Of a stretch of 64,000 bases of DNA, positions 40,634 through 50,726 are shown one piece after another; the first letter of the stretch is position 1; each line of letters begins with the position of its first letter. The DNA is from Zhongshania aliphaticivorans (GTDB lineage: Bacteria > Pseudomonadota > Gammaproteobacteria > Pseudomonadales > Spongiibacteraceae). Under the pieces are notes generated by a model. That model did no database searches. It saw only the letters and a list, made by a program, of their open reading frames with translations, and was not told where the DNA came from. The DNA is taken from NCBI RefSeq assembly GCF_902705855.1, contig NZ_CACSIJ010000015.1, forward strand, positions 280,232 to 344,231. The letters run 5' to 3'. The position numbers and the translations under genes were made by a program.

Positions 40634-41278
40634 CTAGGATTTTTTAGCTTTCACGGCAGGACGCACAAACACGTCACCACCCGGAGCGCCTGGAACAGCG
40701 CCCTTGATTAAAATCAAGTTGCGCTCAGCGTCCACTCGAACAACTTCGAGAGTCTGAACAGTTACTTGCTCAGCACCCATGTGACCGGCCATCTTCTTGC
40801 CTTTCCAAACGCGACCTGGCGTCTGACACTGACCGATAGAACCAAGTACACGGTGCGACAATGAGTTACCGTGAGTCGCGTCTTGCATATGGAAATTCCA
40901 GCGCTTAATACCGCCCTGAAACCCCTTACCCTTAGACTGCCCAGTCACGTCAACTTTTTGACCAGCTTCGAAAGTAGCAACAGTTAACTCAGCACCAACT
41001 TCAGGGCTCTCTTCACCTTGCTCCAAACGAAATTCCCACAGACCACGACCAGCTTCAACACCAGTTTTAGCAAAGTGACCTGCTTCTGCTTTAGAGATAC
41101 GCGACGCTTTACGGGCTCCAGTAGTTACCTGAATAGCACGATAGCCATCGACGTCATCTGCCTTGACACGAGTAACGCGATTAGGATCAACCTCAATCAC
41201 CGTCACCGGAATAGATATGCCGTCTTCTGTAAAAACGCGCGTCATGCCGCTTTTACGACCGACCAAACCAATAGTCAT
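40634..41278 (-). CDS. rplC: 50S ribosomal protein L3
   Basis: A 214-residue early assembly protein: [20 protein letters not shown], the signature [20 protein letters not shown] with [20 protein letters not shown], and a C-terminal [20 protein letters not shown]. It follows rpsJ by about 123 nt, which is a wide gap for this operon and contains no recognised hairpin. Confidence 0.97.
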   Translation of the reverse strand: MTIGLVGRKSGMTRVFTEDGISIPVTVIEVDPNRVTRVKADDVDGYRAIQVTTGARKASRISKAEAGHFAKTGVEAGRGLWEFRLEQGEESPEVGAELTVATFEAGQKVDVTGQSKGKGFQGGIKRWNFHMQDATHGNSLSHRVLGSIGQCQTPGRVWKGKKMAGHMGAEQVTVQTLEVVRVDAERNLILIKGAVPGAPGGDVFVRPAVKAKKS

Positions 41279-41401
41279 TGCTCCAACCTCTCAGTGTACG
41301 GGGCTAACACCCTCTATGGCCGCGCGGTAAAGCGCGTTACACAACCCAGGGCCAGCCCCCGAGCGGGTCTGAAAATAAAATTCAGTATTTACATGTTTTA
41401 A

Positions 41402-41713
41402 TTAGCCGAGGCTAATTTGAACTTCTACACCAGCCGCCAAATCTAACTTCATCAATGCGTCTACAGTTTTTTCTGTAGGCTCTACGATGTCCAGCATGCG
41501 CTTATGGGTGCGGATCTCATATTGATCACGCGCATCCTTATTTACATGCGGAGAGACCAGCACTGTAAAACGCTCTTTGCGAGTAGGAAGAGGAATCGGA
41601 CCCCTTACCTGCGCACCAGTACGCTTAGCAGTATCTACAATCTCTTGCGTAGACGCATCAATGAGACGGTGATCAAAAGCCTTTAAACGAATTCGAATCC
41701 GTTGATTTTGCAC
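41402..41713 (-). CDS. rpsJ: 30S ribosomal protein S10 / NusE
   Basis: A 103-residue protein that acts in the 30S head and in transcription antitermination. The family sequence [20 protein letters not shown] begins directly after a GTG at 41713 that has GGGAG 9 nt upstream; upstream in-frame starts would run into the promoter. It continues [15 protein letters not shown] and ends GVEVQISLG. It is the first gene of the S10 operon. Confidence 0.96.
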   Translation of the reverse strand: MQNQRIRIRLKAFDHRLIDASTQEIVDTAKRTGAQVRGPIPLPTRKERFTVLVSPHVNKDARDQYEIRTHKRMLDIVEPTEKTVDALMKLDLAAGVEVQISLG

Positions 41714-41792
41714 CTGACCAAACTCCCATCCCAAATAAATCCGAGCCCAGCGCGACGAATCCGCGTGAAGTAACCCGAAAAAAGGAAGCGGA

Positions 41793-41821
41793 ATGTTAAA
41801 GATATACCAAGACGTTGTCAA
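41793..41821 (-). promoter_or_regulatory. S10-operon promoter
   Basis: TTGACA (41821-41816, minus strand) and TAACAT (41798-41793) are 17 nt apart, close to consensus. The start near 41786 gives a leader of about 73 nt. That is much shorter than the roughly 170-nt E. coli S10 leader used by L4. Confidence 0.75.
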
Positions 41822-41892
41822 CTAAATATCTAGGATATTTCACTATACAAACCACAACCAATTACAAATACCAAAAAGGCATTTTACAACTA

Positions 41893-41947
41893 AGAAAGGG
41901 AGGCCAACGACCTCCCCCTCTCAAGCCTAATCACGCGTTACGCGTGA
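41893..41947 (-). terminator. Terminator region after tufA
   Basis: Two hairpins follow the tufA stop. The first, TCACGCG/CGCGTGA (41931-41947), is a perfect 7-bp stem with a 3-nt loop. The second, GGGAGG/CCTCCC (41898-41916), is followed on the minus strand by TTTCTT. Together they probably end the fusA-tufA transcript ahead of the S10 promoter. Confidence 0.65.
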
Positions 41948-41951
41948 AGAC

Positions 41952-43175
41952 TTACTCTACGATTTTAGCAACAACGCCGGCGCCAACAGTACGACCACCT
42001 TCGCGGATTGCAAAACGCAAACCTTCTTCCATCGCGATAGGCGCAATCAATGTCACGTCCATCTTCACGTTGTCGCCAGGCATTACCATTTCAGTACCTT
42101 CAGGCAGCTCACAAGCACCTGTTACATCCGTGGTACGGAAGTAGAACTGTGGACGGTAGCCTTTGAAGAATGGCGTGTGACGACCACCCTCTTCTTTTGA
42201 CAACACGTACACTTCCGCTTCAAAGCGAGTGTGCGGAGTGATTGAGCCAGACTTAGCCAATACTTGACCACGCTCAACGTCATCACGCTTAGTACCACGC
42301 AACAACACGCCTACGTTCTCACCAGCGCGACCTTCGTCAAGCAGCTTGCGGAACATTTCAACACCAGTACAGGTCGTTTTGGTGGTATCACGAATACCGA
42401 TGATAGAAATCTCATCACCAGTGCGCAGAATGCCACGCTCAATACGGCCAGTTACAACAGTACCGCGACCAGAGATTGAGAATACATCTTCGATTGGCAT
42501 TAGGAACGGCAGATCAACCGCACGCTCTGGCTGTGGAATATAAGTATCCAAAGCCTCAACCAATTTAGCGACCGCTGTCGTGCCAAGCTCGTTATCATCT
42601 TGACCGTTCAATGCCATTAATGCAGAGCCTGCAATAATTGGCGTGTCGTCGCCTGGGAATTCGTACATATCGAGCAGCTCGCGCAGCTCCATTTCTACCA
42701 ATTCAAGCATTTCATTGTATTCTTCGCTGCCTACGCCGCCGCAATCTTCTGCAAGCAGGTCTGCCTTGTTCAGGAAGACAACAATGTACGGTACGCCAAC
42801 CTGACGTGACAGCAGGATGTGCTCACGAGTCTGCGGCATTGGGCCGTCAGTCGCGCCACACACCAAAATAGCGCCATCCATCTGTGCAGCACCGGTAATC
42901 ATGTTCTTAACGTAGTCAGCGTGACCTGGGCAGTCGACGTGAGCGTAGTGGCGAACTGATGAGTCATACTCAACGTGCGAGGTCGCAATGGTAATACCGC
43001 GCTCACGCTCTTCCGGTGCATTATCGATACCATCAAACGCCACCGCCTTACCACCATACACTTCCGCACATACGCGCGTCAGGGCTGCTGTCAGCGTGGT
43101 TTTACCATGGTCGACGTGACCAATGGTGCCCACATTCAAATGGGGCTTATTACGTTCAAACTTTTCCTTAGCCAC
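41952..43175 (-). CDS. tufA: Elongation factor Tu, copy 1 (fusA-linked)
   Basis: A 407-residue GTPase that carries aminoacyl-tRNA to the ribosome. Motifs are the P-loop GHVDHGKT (residues 20-27), [13 protein letters not shown] (81-93), NKAD (136-139) and SALMALNG. The protein is about 10 residues longer than the 397 of Pseudomonas because of an insertion just after NKAD (about residues 141-156; see findings). The start codon is GTG, whereas the second copy starts with ATG; otherwise the proteins are identical. It follows fusA by 31 nt, as in the str operon. Confidence 0.98.
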   Translation of the reverse strand: MAKEKFERNKPHLNVGTIGHVDHGKTTLTAALTRVCAEVYGGKAVAFDGIDNAPEERERGITIATSHVEYDSSVRHYAHVDCPGHADYVKNMITGAAQMDGAILVCGATDGPMPQTREHILLSRQVGVPYIVVFLNKADLLAEDCGGVGSEEYNEMLELVEMELRELLDMYEFPGDDTPIIAGSALMALNGQDDNELGTTAVAKLVEALDTYIPQPERAVDLPFLMPIEDVFSISGRGTVVTGRIERGILRTGDEISIIGIRDTTKTTCTGVEMFRKLLDEGRAGENVGVLLRGTKRDDVERGQVLAKSGSITPHTRFEAEVYVLSKEEGGRHTPFFKGYRPQFYFRTTDVTGACELPEGTEMVMPGDNVKMDVTLIAPIAMEEGLRFAIREGGRTVGAGVVAKIVE

Positions 43176-43206
43176 GGTTTATTCCTCGCATAAAGGTTAT
43201 TAAAAA

Positions 43207-45315
43207 TTAAGCTCTGTTCTTAGCCATGATTTCTTCGGCGACGTTACGCGGCGCTTCAAAATACTTTTCGAACTCCATCGTAAATGTCGCACGACCTTGG
43301 GTTGCACTACGCAGATCGGTTGCATAACCGAACATCTCTGCTAGGGGCACTTGCGCATCGATCACCTTGCCCGACACACTCTCATCCATCCCGAGAATTA
43401 TGCCGCGACGACGGTTCAAATCGCCGACTACATCACCCATATTTTCTTCAGGGGTGACAATTTCGACCTTCATAACCGGCTCAAGCAGCACTGCGCCACC
43501 AAGTTGAGCCAATTTTTTTGTCGCCATGGACGCCGCAATCTTAAACGCCATTTCATTTGAGTCAACGTCATGGTAGGAACCATCGTAAGCCGTCGCCTTC
43601 AAACCAAGCAGGGGATACCCAGCAAGCACACCATTCTGCATTTGCTCAGCAATGCCTTTCTCAATTGCCGGTATATATTCTTTAGGGACAACGCCGCCCA
43701 CAATTTCACTGACAAACTCTAGGCCCTCAGCATTCGCGTCCTCACCCGGCTCAAAACGAATCCATACATGACCAAACTGACCGCGACCACCTGACTGACG
43801 AATAAACTTGCCTTCAATCTCACAGGTATTGCGAATCGCCTCGCGATAGGCGACCTGCGGCTTACCAATATTCGCCTCGACACCAAACTCGCGACGCATA
43901 CGGTCCACCAAGATATCGAGATGAAGCTCACCCATTCCGGAAATAATACACTGACCGGTTTCTTCATCAGTCTTCACACGGAAAGAAGGATCCTCTTGGG
44001 CCAATTTACCCAGAGCAATACCCATTTTCTCTTGATCCGCTTGCGTTCTAGGCTCTACGGCCACCGAAATAACAGGCTCAGGGAATTCCATGCGCTCTAA
44101 AATAATGACGTTATTGGGGTCGCACAAAGTATCACCCGTCGTCACGTCCTTCAGACCTATAGCAGCCGCGATATCTCCTGCCAGCACTTCTTTAATTTCT
44201 TGGCGATCGTTGGCATGCATTTGCACCATCCGGCCAACGCGCTCTTTTTTCCCCTTAACAGAGTTGATAACCGCCGTACCGCTCTCCAACTTACCGGAGT
44301 ACACACGGAAGAACGTAAGAGTACCCACAAAGGGGTCGGTTGCAATCTTGAATGCCAACGCAGCAAATGGCGCATCGTCATCGGCAACCCGGGTGGCCGG
44401 AGTCTCATCTTTATCGTCTAGCGTACCTTCAATTGCTTTAACTTCAGCAGGCGAAGGCATGTATTCAATAACGGCATCTAGCACCGCCTGAACACCTTTG
44501 TTTTTAAAAGCAGAGCCACCAAACACGGGAATAATTTCATTCGCCAGCGTTCGCTTGCGAATCCCCGCCTTAATCTCTTCCTCGCTCAGCTCTTCACCAT
44601 CGAGGTATTTTTCCATCAATTCATCATCAGACTCAGCTGCAGCCTCAACCATGAATTCACGCATTTTCTTACAGGCATCAAGCATTTCAGCTGGAATCTC
44701 TTCATATACGAAGGTCATCCCCTGATCATCTTCATTCCAAATTATGGCTTTCATCTTTACTAGATCAACTACGCCACGAAACTCTTCTTCGCGACCAATA
44801 GTCATCTGCATTGGCACCGCATTCGCACCCAAGCGGGTACGCAATTGCGTCACTACTCGCTCAAAATCAGCACCGGCACGATCCATCTTATTGACGAATA
44901 CCATGCGCGGCACTTCATATTTGTTCGCTTGACGCCAAACAGTTTCCGTCTGCGGCTGCACACCCGATGAGCCGCACAACACCACGACCGCACCATCAAG
45001 TACCCGCAGCGAACGCTCAACCTCAATAGTGAAGTCAACGTGGCCAGGGGTATCAATGATGTTTACACGATGCTGTTCATACTGCTGCTGCATTCCAGCC
45101 CAGAAACACGTAGTGGCAGCAGAAGTAATGGTAATACCACGCTCCTGCTCCTGCGCCATCCAATCCATAGTCGCCGCGCCGTCATGCACTTCACCAATCT
45201 TATGAGAAAGGCCAGTGTAGAACAGCACACGCTCGGTAGTTGTTGTTTTACCCGCGTCCACGTGGGCACAAATACCGATGTTGCGATATCTGGAAATTGG
45301 AGTTTTACGCGCCAC
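43207..45315 (-). CDS. fusA: Elongation factor G
   Basis: A 702-residue translocase. The P-loop [19 protein letters not shown] starts near residue 17; [20 protein letters not shown] and [10 protein letters not shown] follow. Domain IV holds the family block [19 protein letters not shown] and the C-terminus has [21 protein letters not shown] sequence ([20 protein letters not shown]). Length is close to 700-704 normal for EF-G. It starts with GTG after GGGGAG. It lies between rpsG and tufA. Confidence 0.98.
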   Translation of the reverse strand: MARKTPISRYRNIGICAHVDAGKTTTTERVLFYTGLSHKIGEVHDGAATMDWMAQEQERGITITSAATTCFWAGMQQQYEQHRVNIIDTPGHVDFTIEVERSLRVLDGAVVVLCGSSGVQPQTETVWRQANKYEVPRMVFVNKMDRAGADFERVVTQLRTRLGANAVPMQMTIGREEEFRGVVDLVKMKAIIWNEDDQGMTFVYEEIPAEMLDACKKMREFMVEAAAESDDELMEKYLDGEELSEEEIKAGIRKRTLANEIIPVFGGSAFKNKGVQAVLDAVIEYMPSPAEVKAIEGTLDDKDETPATRVADDDAPFAALAFKIATDPFVGTLTFFRVYSGKLESGTAVINSVKGKKERVGRMVQMHANDRQEIKEVLAGDIAAAIGLKDVTTGDTLCDPNNVIILERMEFPEPVISVAVEPRTQADQEKMGIALGKLAQEDPSFRVKTDEETGQCIISGMGELHLDILVDRMRREFGVEANIGKPQVAYREAIRNTCEIEGKFIRQSGGRGQFGHVWIRFEPGEDANAEGLEFVSEIVGGVVPKEYIPAIEKGIAEQMQNGVLAGYPLLGLKATAYDGSYHDVDSNEMAFKIAASMATKKLAQLGGAVLLEPVMKVEIVTPEENMGDVVGDLNRRRGIILGMDESVSGKVIDAQVPLAEMFGYATDLRSATQGRATFTMEFEKYFEAPRNVAEEIMAKNRA

Positions 45316-45349
45316 AATGCTCCCCTGATTCTGGATTTAATAGCAAAAA

Positions 45350-45820
45350 CTAGAAACGGTAATGAGAGAACGCTTTGTTAGCTTCAGCCATACGATGCAC
45401 GTCTTCACGCTTTTTAACAGCAGAACCCTTGCCCTGCGATGCATCGATGATTTCACCAGCCAAACGCTGACGCATAGATTTCTCGCCACGGCCACGCGAG
45501 TAGTCAACCAACCAGCGCATTGCCAGCGCAGTACGGCGACTTGGACGAACTTCCACAGGCACTTGGTAAGTAGCACCACCAACACGGCGAGATTTAACCT
45601 CTACCATTGGAGCGATGTTTTCTAGGGCAGTATCGAAGGCCTCTAGCGGATCGGTATTCAAGCGCTCTTTAACCAAATCCAAAGCACCATATACGATGGT
45701 CTCTGCGACTGATTTTTTACCACTTACCATAACGTGGTTCATGAACTTAGCCAGTGTCAGGTTACCGAATTTTGGATCCGGCAGTATTTCCCGCTTGGCG
45801 GCGACGCGTCTTCTTGGCAT
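45350..45820 (-). CDS. rpsG: 30S ribosomal protein S7
   Basis: A 156-residue primary 16S-binding protein of the 30S head: [20 protein letters not shown], then [20 protein letters not shown] and the C-terminal [16 protein letters not shown]. In E. coli S7 represses translation by binding the rpsL-rpsG spacer; here that spacer is 110 nt (45821-45930) and contains a possible CCAAAC/GTTTGG stem. Confidence 0.98.
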   Translation of the reverse strand: MPRRRVAAKREILPDPKFGNLTLAKFMNHVMVSGKKSVAETIVYGALDLVKERLNTDPLEAFDTALENIAPMVEVKSRRVGGATYQVPVEVRPSRRTALAMRWLVDYSRGRGEKSMRQRLAGEIIDASQGKGSAVKKREDVHRMAEANKAFSHYRF

Positions 45821-45930
45821 AACTCTATTCCTATGTCTTCAGGTAAATCCAAACACCGAGTCGCCTTGCAGCGAAGAGACGATGGTTTGGCCTTACTTAA
45901 GGTCTATTAATTGAAACGTTAAAAGTCGAA

Positions 45931-46305
45931 CTACGACTTAGGACGCTTAGTACCGTATTTAGAACGGGCTTGCTTACGATTGTTCACACCTGAGGTATCG
46001 AGGCTACCGCGAACAGTGTGGTAACGCACACCCGGTAAATCCTTAACACGGCCACCGCGAATAAGCACAACACTATGCTCTTGCAGATTGTGACCTTCAC
46101 CACCGATGTAAGATGAAACTTCAAAGCCGTTAGTCAAACGTACACGACACACTTTACGCAATGCCGAGTTCGGCTTCTTAGGTGTAGTGGTGTAAACACG
46201 AGTACATACGCCGCGACGCTGTGGACATGCCTGCAATGCAGGAACGTCACTTTTAGCCGCTTTACGCTTTCTCGGCTGACGAACCAACTGGTTGATCGTT
46301 GCCAT
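45931..46305 (-). CDS. rpsL: 30S ribosomal protein S12
   Basis: A 124-residue decoding-centre protein: [20 protein letters not shown], then [20 protein letters not shown] with the wild-type lysine (K43-type) and [19 protein letters not shown] with the second lysine (K88-type). Streptomycin-resistance substitutions at these lysines are therefore absent. It is the first gene of the str operon, behind a terminator. Confidence 0.98.
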   Translation of the reverse strand: MATINQLVRQPRKRKAAKSDVPALQACPQRRGVCTRVYTTTPKKPNSALRKVCRVRLTNGFEVSSYIGGEGHNLQEHSVVLIRGGRVKDLPGVRYHTVRGSLDTSGVNNRKQARSKYGTKRPKS

Positions 46306-46329
46306 TAATTAACTCCAGTAACTAAAGCC

Positions 46330-46345
46330 AGCACACCAATGTGCT
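46330..46345 (-). promoter_or_regulatory. Small hairpin in the rpsL leader
   Basis: AGCACA and TGTGCT form a perfect 6-bp stem with a 4-nt loop 24 nt before the rpsL ATG. No U-run follows. A promoter for rpsL between here and 46380 could not be identified with confidence. Confidence 0.35.
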
Positions 46346-46379
46346 AACCAACTGACTACCGATACCGCCGATAGCTTAT

Positions 46380-46418
46380 AAAAAAAGTGGAGCGCGAATT
46401 CTAAAGATGCGCTCCACT
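46380..46418 (-). terminator. Rho-independent terminator after rpoC
   Basis: On the minus strand GCGCTCCAC-type arms (AGTGGAGCGC at 46386-46395 with GCGCTCCACT at 46409-46418) make a 10-bp stem followed by seven T residues. It separates rpoBC from the str operon. Confidence 0.92.
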
Positions 46419-46440
46419 CCCGTCAAGTAGTCAAATTTAC

Positions 46441-49400
46441 TCAGCCGTTATCGCTAAGTGCCTCTGACAGTGCCGCCTCAACGTCTTGCGCTGACACGGT
46501 TTTCATTGCTTCGTCTTTCTTAATTTTACGATCGCGGTGATAAGCCAAGCCGGTACCAGCTGGAATCAAACGACCAACAACTACGTTTTCCTTCAAGCCG
46601 CGCAAGTGATCGCGCTTGCCGGTAACCGCTGCCTCAGTAAGAACACGAGTGGTTTCTTGGAACGATGCCGCTGAAATAAACGATTCAGTTGCCAAAGAAG
46701 CCTTAGTAATACCCAACAATTCACGCTCATAGCTGGCAGAAATTTTATCCGTGGCACCAAGAACTTCGTTCTCTTCAACCACACGAACGTATTCTGCCTG
46801 CTCACCTTTAATGAACGAGGAGTCGCCAGAGGTAAGAATATTAACCTTGCGGAGCATTTGACGAACGATAACCTCAATGTGTTTATCGTTAATTTTTACG
46901 CCCTGCAGACGGTAAACGTCCTGAATTTCATTGACGATATACTTCGCCAACTCTTCCACACCTTTGAGGCGCAAAATGTCGTGAGGGCTCAGTGGGCCTT
47001 CCGAAACAATTTCGCCCTTCTCAACCTGCTCACCCTCGAACACGGTCAGCAAACGCCACTTAGGAATCAGCACTTCGTAATAATCTGACCCGTCCGCAAT
47101 AGGCTTGCCATCTGCGGGAGTAATAATCAGGCGACGCTTACCTTTGGTCTCTTTACCGAAGCTCACGGTACCTGAAATTTCAGCCAAGATAGCCGGCTCT
47201 TTCGGCTTACGCGCCTCAAACAAGTCAGCAACACGCGGCAGACCACCGGTGATGTCACGTGTTTTCGAGCTCTCTTGTGGAATACGTGCAATAACATCAC
47301 CGACCTTAACCTGCGCACCGTTCTCAAGAGACACGATAGCGTTTTCAGTCAGGAAGTAATGTGCCGGTACATTAGTACCCGCCAAACACAGCTCGTCACC
47401 ATTGGCATCTACTAGCGTTACCGCTGGACGCATATCTTTACCGGCAGCTGGACGCTCGCCTTGGTCCATAACAGAAATACTGCTGAGACCAGTTAATTCG
47501 TCTGTTTGACGCTTAACGGTAATACCCTCTTCCATTCCCGACATCTTAACGATACCGGCAACTTCCGTAACGATGGGGTGAGTATGCGGATCCCATGTTG
47601 CAACAATATCGCCCGCTGCAACTTCAGCGCGATCGGCAACTTTAATCAAAGCACCGTAAGGTAGCTTGTAGCGCTCACGCTCACGACCACTCTTGTCAGT
47701 AATCGCCAATTCACCAGAACGACTTACCGCAACCAAGAAACCGTCTTCCCGTTCAACCCATTTCAGATTATGCAGACGCGCCTTACCATCTTGCTTAACT
47801 TGGATATTGTCGACCGCGGTTGCTCGCGATGCCGCACCACCAATGTGGAAGGTACGCATCGTCAGCTGAGTACCGGGTTCACCGATAGACTGTGCAGCGA
47901 TAACACCCACTGCTTCACCACGGTTAACCAAGTGACCACGCGCCAAGTCACGGCCATAACATGCGGAACACACACCATGACGAGTCTCACAGGTAATTGG
48001 TGAGCGAACCTCAATCTCATCAATACCCATTTCTTCTAATTCAATAACGCGCTTCTCATCGAGCATGACGCCCGCTTCAACCGCGATATCATCAGTACCT
48101 GGACGAAATACGTCACGAACAACCAAACGACCCAATACGCGGTCACCCAATGTTTCGATGATGTCACCACCTTCGATAACCGGCGTCATGGTCAGACCTT
48201 GATCTGCACCACAATCGTCTTCAGTAATAACCAAATCTTGAGCAACATCAACCAAACGACGAGTTAGGTAACCCGAGTTTGCTGTTTTCAGTGCGGTATC
48301 GGCCAAACCTTTACGCGCACCGTGAGTCGAGATGAAGTACTGAAGTACGCTCAAACCTTCACGGAAGTTTGCGGTGATAGGCGTTTCGATGATCGAGCCG
48401 TCTGGCTTAGCCATCAAACCACGCATACCAGCCAACTGACGAATCTGCGCCGGAGAACCCCGAGCACCAGAGTCAGCATAGATATAAACCGAGTTGAAAG
48501 AGTCTTGCATCTCTTCCTCACCTTTACGGTTTATGACCGGCTCTTTCGACAGACCTTCCATCATCGCCTTGGAAACCATGTCATTCGCACGGGACCAAAT
48601 ATCGATAACTTTGTTGTATTTCTCACCCTGAGTTACCAGACCAGAAGCATACTGCTTCTCGATCTCAACTACTTCAGCGTCTGCAGCAGACACGATGCGC
48701 GCCTTAGCGGCAGGGATTTCAAAATCGTTTACACCTATAGATGAACCTGAACGAGTTGAATACTCGAAACCGGTGTACATCAATTGGTCGCCAAGAATAA
48801 CGGTGGCTTTCAAGCCAACGCGACGGTAGCACTCATTCAATAAACGAGAGATCGCCTTCTTAGTCATGTTTTGGTTAACCATCTCAAAGGGCAAGCCCTC
48901 TGGGACGATCCGCCACAACAAGACACGACCAACAGTGGTGTCAATCAAGCTGCGAGATTCCGTGCGCTCACCGTTCTCATCAAAACTCACCTGAACCAAG
49001 CGACATTTAATACGCGCTTGTAAGTGCGCAAGGCCGCCAACATAGGCGCGATGCACTTCCTCAGGGTTTGCAAACGCAGTACCTTCGCTCATGCCGTTAA
49101 CGCGCTCACGCGTCATCCAGTACAATCCCAATACAACGTCTTGCGATGGAACAATAATCGGCTCACCGTTCGCAGGCGACAGAATATTATTGGTGGACAT
49201 CATCAGCGCGCGTGCTTCAAGCTGCGCTTCAATTGTCAGCGGTACGTGTACCGCCATTTGGTCACCATCAAAGTCAGCGTTGTATGCCGCACAAACCAAA
49301 GGGTGAAGCTGAATCGCCTTACCTTCGATAAGTACTGGCTCAAACGCCTGAATACCCAAACGGTGAAGAGTCGGAGCGCGGTTAAGCATAACGGGATGCT

Positions 49401-50652
49401 CGCGGATAACTTCAGCGAGGATATCCCATACTTCTGGCGGCTCACGTTCGACCATTTTCTTAGCGGCTTTAATCGTTGTCGCCAAGCCACGTGCTTCTAG
49501 TTTGCCGAAGATGAATGGCTTGAATAGCTCAAGTGCCATTTTCTTTGGCAGACCGCACTGATGCAGACGCAAGGTAGGACCAACCACGATAACCGAACGA
49601 CCAGAGTAGTCGACACGCTTACCTAGCAAGTTCTGACGGAAACGACCTTGCTTACCTTTGATCATATCGGCAAGGGATTTCAGCGGACGCTTGTTAGAAC
49701 CGGTGATCGCACGGCCGCGACGGCCGTTATCCAGCAGCGCATCAACAGACTCTTGCAACATACGCTTTTCATTGCGAACAATGATATCAGGCGCATTCAA
49801 GTCTAATAAACGCTTCAAACGGTTGTTACGGTTGATAACCCGACGGTACAAATCATTAAGATCTGAAGTTGCAAAGCGGCCACCATCCAAAGGAACCAAA
49901 GGACGTAAATCTGGCGGCAATACTGGCAGCACCTTCATAACCATCCACTCAGGCTTGTTGCCCGAGTCAGCCAAAGCTTCAATCAGCTTCAAGCGCTTTG
50001 ATAGTTTTTTAATTTTGGTTTCTGAATTGGTTGCAGGAATCTCTTCGCGCAGGCGCTCGATCTCAGCAGGCAGATCCAACTCCATCAGCAAATGCATGAT
50101 CGCCTCGGCGCCCATTTTTGCAACGAAGTCGTCACCAAATTCTTCCATCGCCTCAAAGAACTGCTCGTCGCTTAGCAACTGGCCTTTCTCTAGGGTAGTC
50201 ATGCCTGGATCGGTAACAACGTAAGATTCGAAGTACAGAATCCGCTCGATATCACGTAGCGTCATGTCCAGCAGCAAACCGATACGGCTTGGCAATGACT
50301 TCAAGAACCAAATATGTGCAACTGGGCTAGCCAGTTCAATGTGACCCATGCGTTCGCGACGCACTTTGGCCAGCGCGACTTCAACGCCGCACTTCTCACA
50401 AATTACACCACGATGCTTAAGGCGTTTGTACTTACCGCACAAGCACTCATAATCTTTCACTGGTCCAAAAATTTTGGCACAGAACAAACCGTCACGCTCT
50501 GGCTTGAACGTGCGGTAGTTAATGGTTTCCGGCTTTTTCACTTCGCCGAATGACCACGAGCGAATCAGCTCCGGTGACGCCAAACCGATACGAATAGAGT
50601 CAAACTCGTCGTTCGGTTGTCCCTGTTTCAATAGATTCAATAAATCTTTCAA
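46441..50652 (-). CDS. rpoC: RNA polymerase subunit beta'
   Basis: A 1403-residue catalytic subunit. The zinc ribbon [20 protein letters not shown] lies near residue 70, the Mg-binding [15 protein letters not shown] near residue 460, and the second zinc site [19 protein letters not shown] is also seen. The protein ends in a normal C-terminal tail. The start is TTG at 50652 ([11 protein letters not shown]), a rare choice; E. coli uses GTG. It follows rpoB by 74 nt, across a strong inverted repeat. Confidence 0.98.
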   Translation of the reverse strand: MKDLLNLLKQGQPNDEFDSIRIGLASPELIRSWSFGEVKKPETINYRTFKPERDGLFCAKIFGPVKDYECLCGKYKRLKHRGVICEKCGVEVALAKVRRERMGHIELASPVAHIWFLKSLPSRIGLLLDMTLRDIERILYFESYVVTDPGMTTLEKGQLLSDEQFFEAMEEFGDDFVAKMGAEAIMHLLMELDLPAEIERLREEIPATNSETKIKKLSKRLKLIEALADSGNKPEWMVMKVLPVLPPDLRPLVPLDGGRFATSDLNDLYRRVINRNNRLKRLLDLNAPDIIVRNEKRMLQESVDALLDNGRRGRAITGSNKRPLKSLADMIKGKQGRFRQNLLGKRVDYSGRSVIVVGPTLRLHQCGLPKKMALELFKPFIFGKLEARGLATTIKAAKKMVEREPPEVWDILAEVIREHPVMLNRAPTLHRLGIQAFEPVLIEGKAIQLHPLVCAAYNADFDGDQMAVHVPLTIEAQLEARALMMSTNNILSPANGEPIIVPSQDVVLGLYWMTRERVNGMSEGTAFANPEEVHRAYVGGLAHLQARIKCRLVQVSFDENGERTESRSLIDTTVGRVLLWRIVPEGLPFEMVNQNMTKKAISRLLNECYRRVGLKATVILGDQLMYTGFEYSTRSGSSIGVNDFEIPAAKARIVSAADAEVVEIEKQYASGLVTQGEKYNKVIDIWSRANDMVSKAMMEGLSKEPVINRKGEEEMQDSFNSVYIYADSGARGSPAQIRQLAGMRGLMAKPDGSIIETPITANFREGLSVLQYFISTHGARKGLADTALKTANSGYLTRRLVDVAQDLVITEDDCGADQGLTMTPVIEGGDIIETLGDRVLGRLVVRDVFRPGTDDIAVEAGVMLDEKRVIELEEMGIDEIEVRSPITCETRHGVCSACYGRDLARGHLVNRGEAVGVIAAQSIGEPGTQLTMRTFHIGGAASRATAVDNIQVKQDGKARLHNLKWVEREDGFLVAVSRSGELAITDKSGRERERYKLPYGALIKVADRAEVAAGDIVATWDPHTHPIVTEVAGIVKMSGMEEGITVKRQTDELTGLSSISVMDQGERPAAGKDMRPAVTLVDANGDELCLAGTNVPAHYFLTENAIVSLENGAQVKVGDVIARIPQESSKTRDITGGLPRVADLFEARKPKEPAILAEISGTVSFGKETKGKRRLIITPADGKPIADGSDYYEVLIPKWRLLTVFEGEQVEKGEIVSEGPLSPHDILRLKGVEELAKYIVNEIQDVYRLQGVKINDKHIEVIVRQMLRKVNILTSGDSSFIKGEQAEYVRVVEENEVLGATDKISASYERELLGITKASLATESFISAASFQETTRVLTEAAVTGKRDHLRGLKENVVVGRLIPAGTGLAYHRDRKIKKDEAMKTVSAQDVEAALSEALSDNG

Positions 50653-50680
50653 GGCCGTTCCTCCGCAAGGGTATTCTTCA

Positions 50681-50702
50681 GGCGCCCACTAAGCCGGGCG
50701 CC
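50681..50702 (-). other. rpoB-rpoC intercistronic inverted repeat
   Basis: GGCGCCC (50681-50687) and GGGCGCC (50696-50702) form a perfect 7-bp GC-only stem with an 8-nt loop. There is no U-tract, so it is probably a transcript-stability or processing hairpin, not a terminator. Confidence 0.5.
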
Positions 50703-50726
50703 CCTTGCCATAGTCGTTGTCGATGT

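Noticed and set aside
41952..43175. The repeated 1.2-kb tuf sequence as a mobile element
   Set aside because: It is the normal tufA/tufB duplication, confined to the gene and located at two standard ribosomal positions.
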